Assembly (NCBI GenBank): GCA_002413395.1
Contig: DHWX01000013.1
Location: forward strand, 1,813 to 8,086
Length of the DNA stretch: 6,274 nt
Reading direction: 5' to 3'
Source: Polaromonas sp. UBA5171
GTDB taxonomy: Bacteria; Pseudomonadota; Gammaproteobacteria; Burkholderiales; Burkholderiaceae_C
Shown: piece after piece, positions 6,259 through 6,274 of the stretch
How positions within the stretch are numbered: position 1 is the stretch's first letter
How the letters are laid out: the number at the start of each line of letters is the position of its first letter
The notes under the pieces: model-generated
Databases searched by the model: none
What the model was told of the DNA's origin: nothing
What the model saw: the letters and a program-made list of their open reading frames with translations, nothing else
Translations under genes and position numbers: made by a program

Positions 6259-6274
6259 ATCCGGCAGTTACCCG

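Overview
The window looks like ordinary chromosomal DNA from a beta-proteobacterium, most likely a member of the Comamonadaceae (Rhodoferax/Polaromonas/Variovorax type). Three things suggest this: the GC-rich coding style, the product set (an AsnC/Lrp regulator divergent from a fused indolepyruvate ferredoxin oxidoreductase, then a MetY-type enzyme), and a structured intergenic repeat at about 197-256 that resembles an element I remember from that family. The taxonomic call is an inference from memory; there is no rRNA or other marker gene here.

Layout: 1-437 is an AT-richer stretch with no convincing gene. It holds a three-stem (cloverleaf-like) repeat and a second, looser inverted repeat. 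438-923 (minus) encodes a 161-aa Lrp/AsnC-family regulator. 924-1106 is the divergent control region, with a 9-bp interrupted palindrome (978-986 / 1011-1019) and a separate 15-bp palindrome (1033-1047). 1107-4673 (plus) encodes one 1188-aa fused 2-oxoacid:ferredoxin oxidoreductase of the indolepyruvate type. It joins a ThDP-binding part, a cysteine-rich iron-sulfur part, a gamma-type part and a C-terminal extension in a single chain. 4674-4742 is a short convergent gap; a terminator-like hairpin without a T-tract overlaps the end of the next gene. 4743-6020 (minus) encodes MetY, O-acetylhomoserine sulfhydrylase. 6021-6274 is the metY upstream region, which also contains a short plus-strand frame reading like the N-terminus of a GNAT acetyltransferase, broken by a stop at 6256-6258.

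How the genes fit together: the regulator and the oxidoreductase form a divergent pair. Lrp/AsnC proteins commonly sense amino acids, and the enzyme family oxidatively decarboxylates aryl-pyruvates made by transamination of aromatic amino acids. The simplest reading is a locally controlled step of aromatic amino-acid catabolism that yields an aryl-acetyl-CoA and reduced ferredoxin. metY is transcribed towards the oxidoreductase and belongs to methionine/cysteine synthesis; nothing in the sequence ties it to the same pathway. I found no CRISPR array, tRNA, rRNA, intact mobile element or clearly new system. The points most worth checking are the regulatory palindromes, the cloverleaf repeat and the broken GNAT-like frame.
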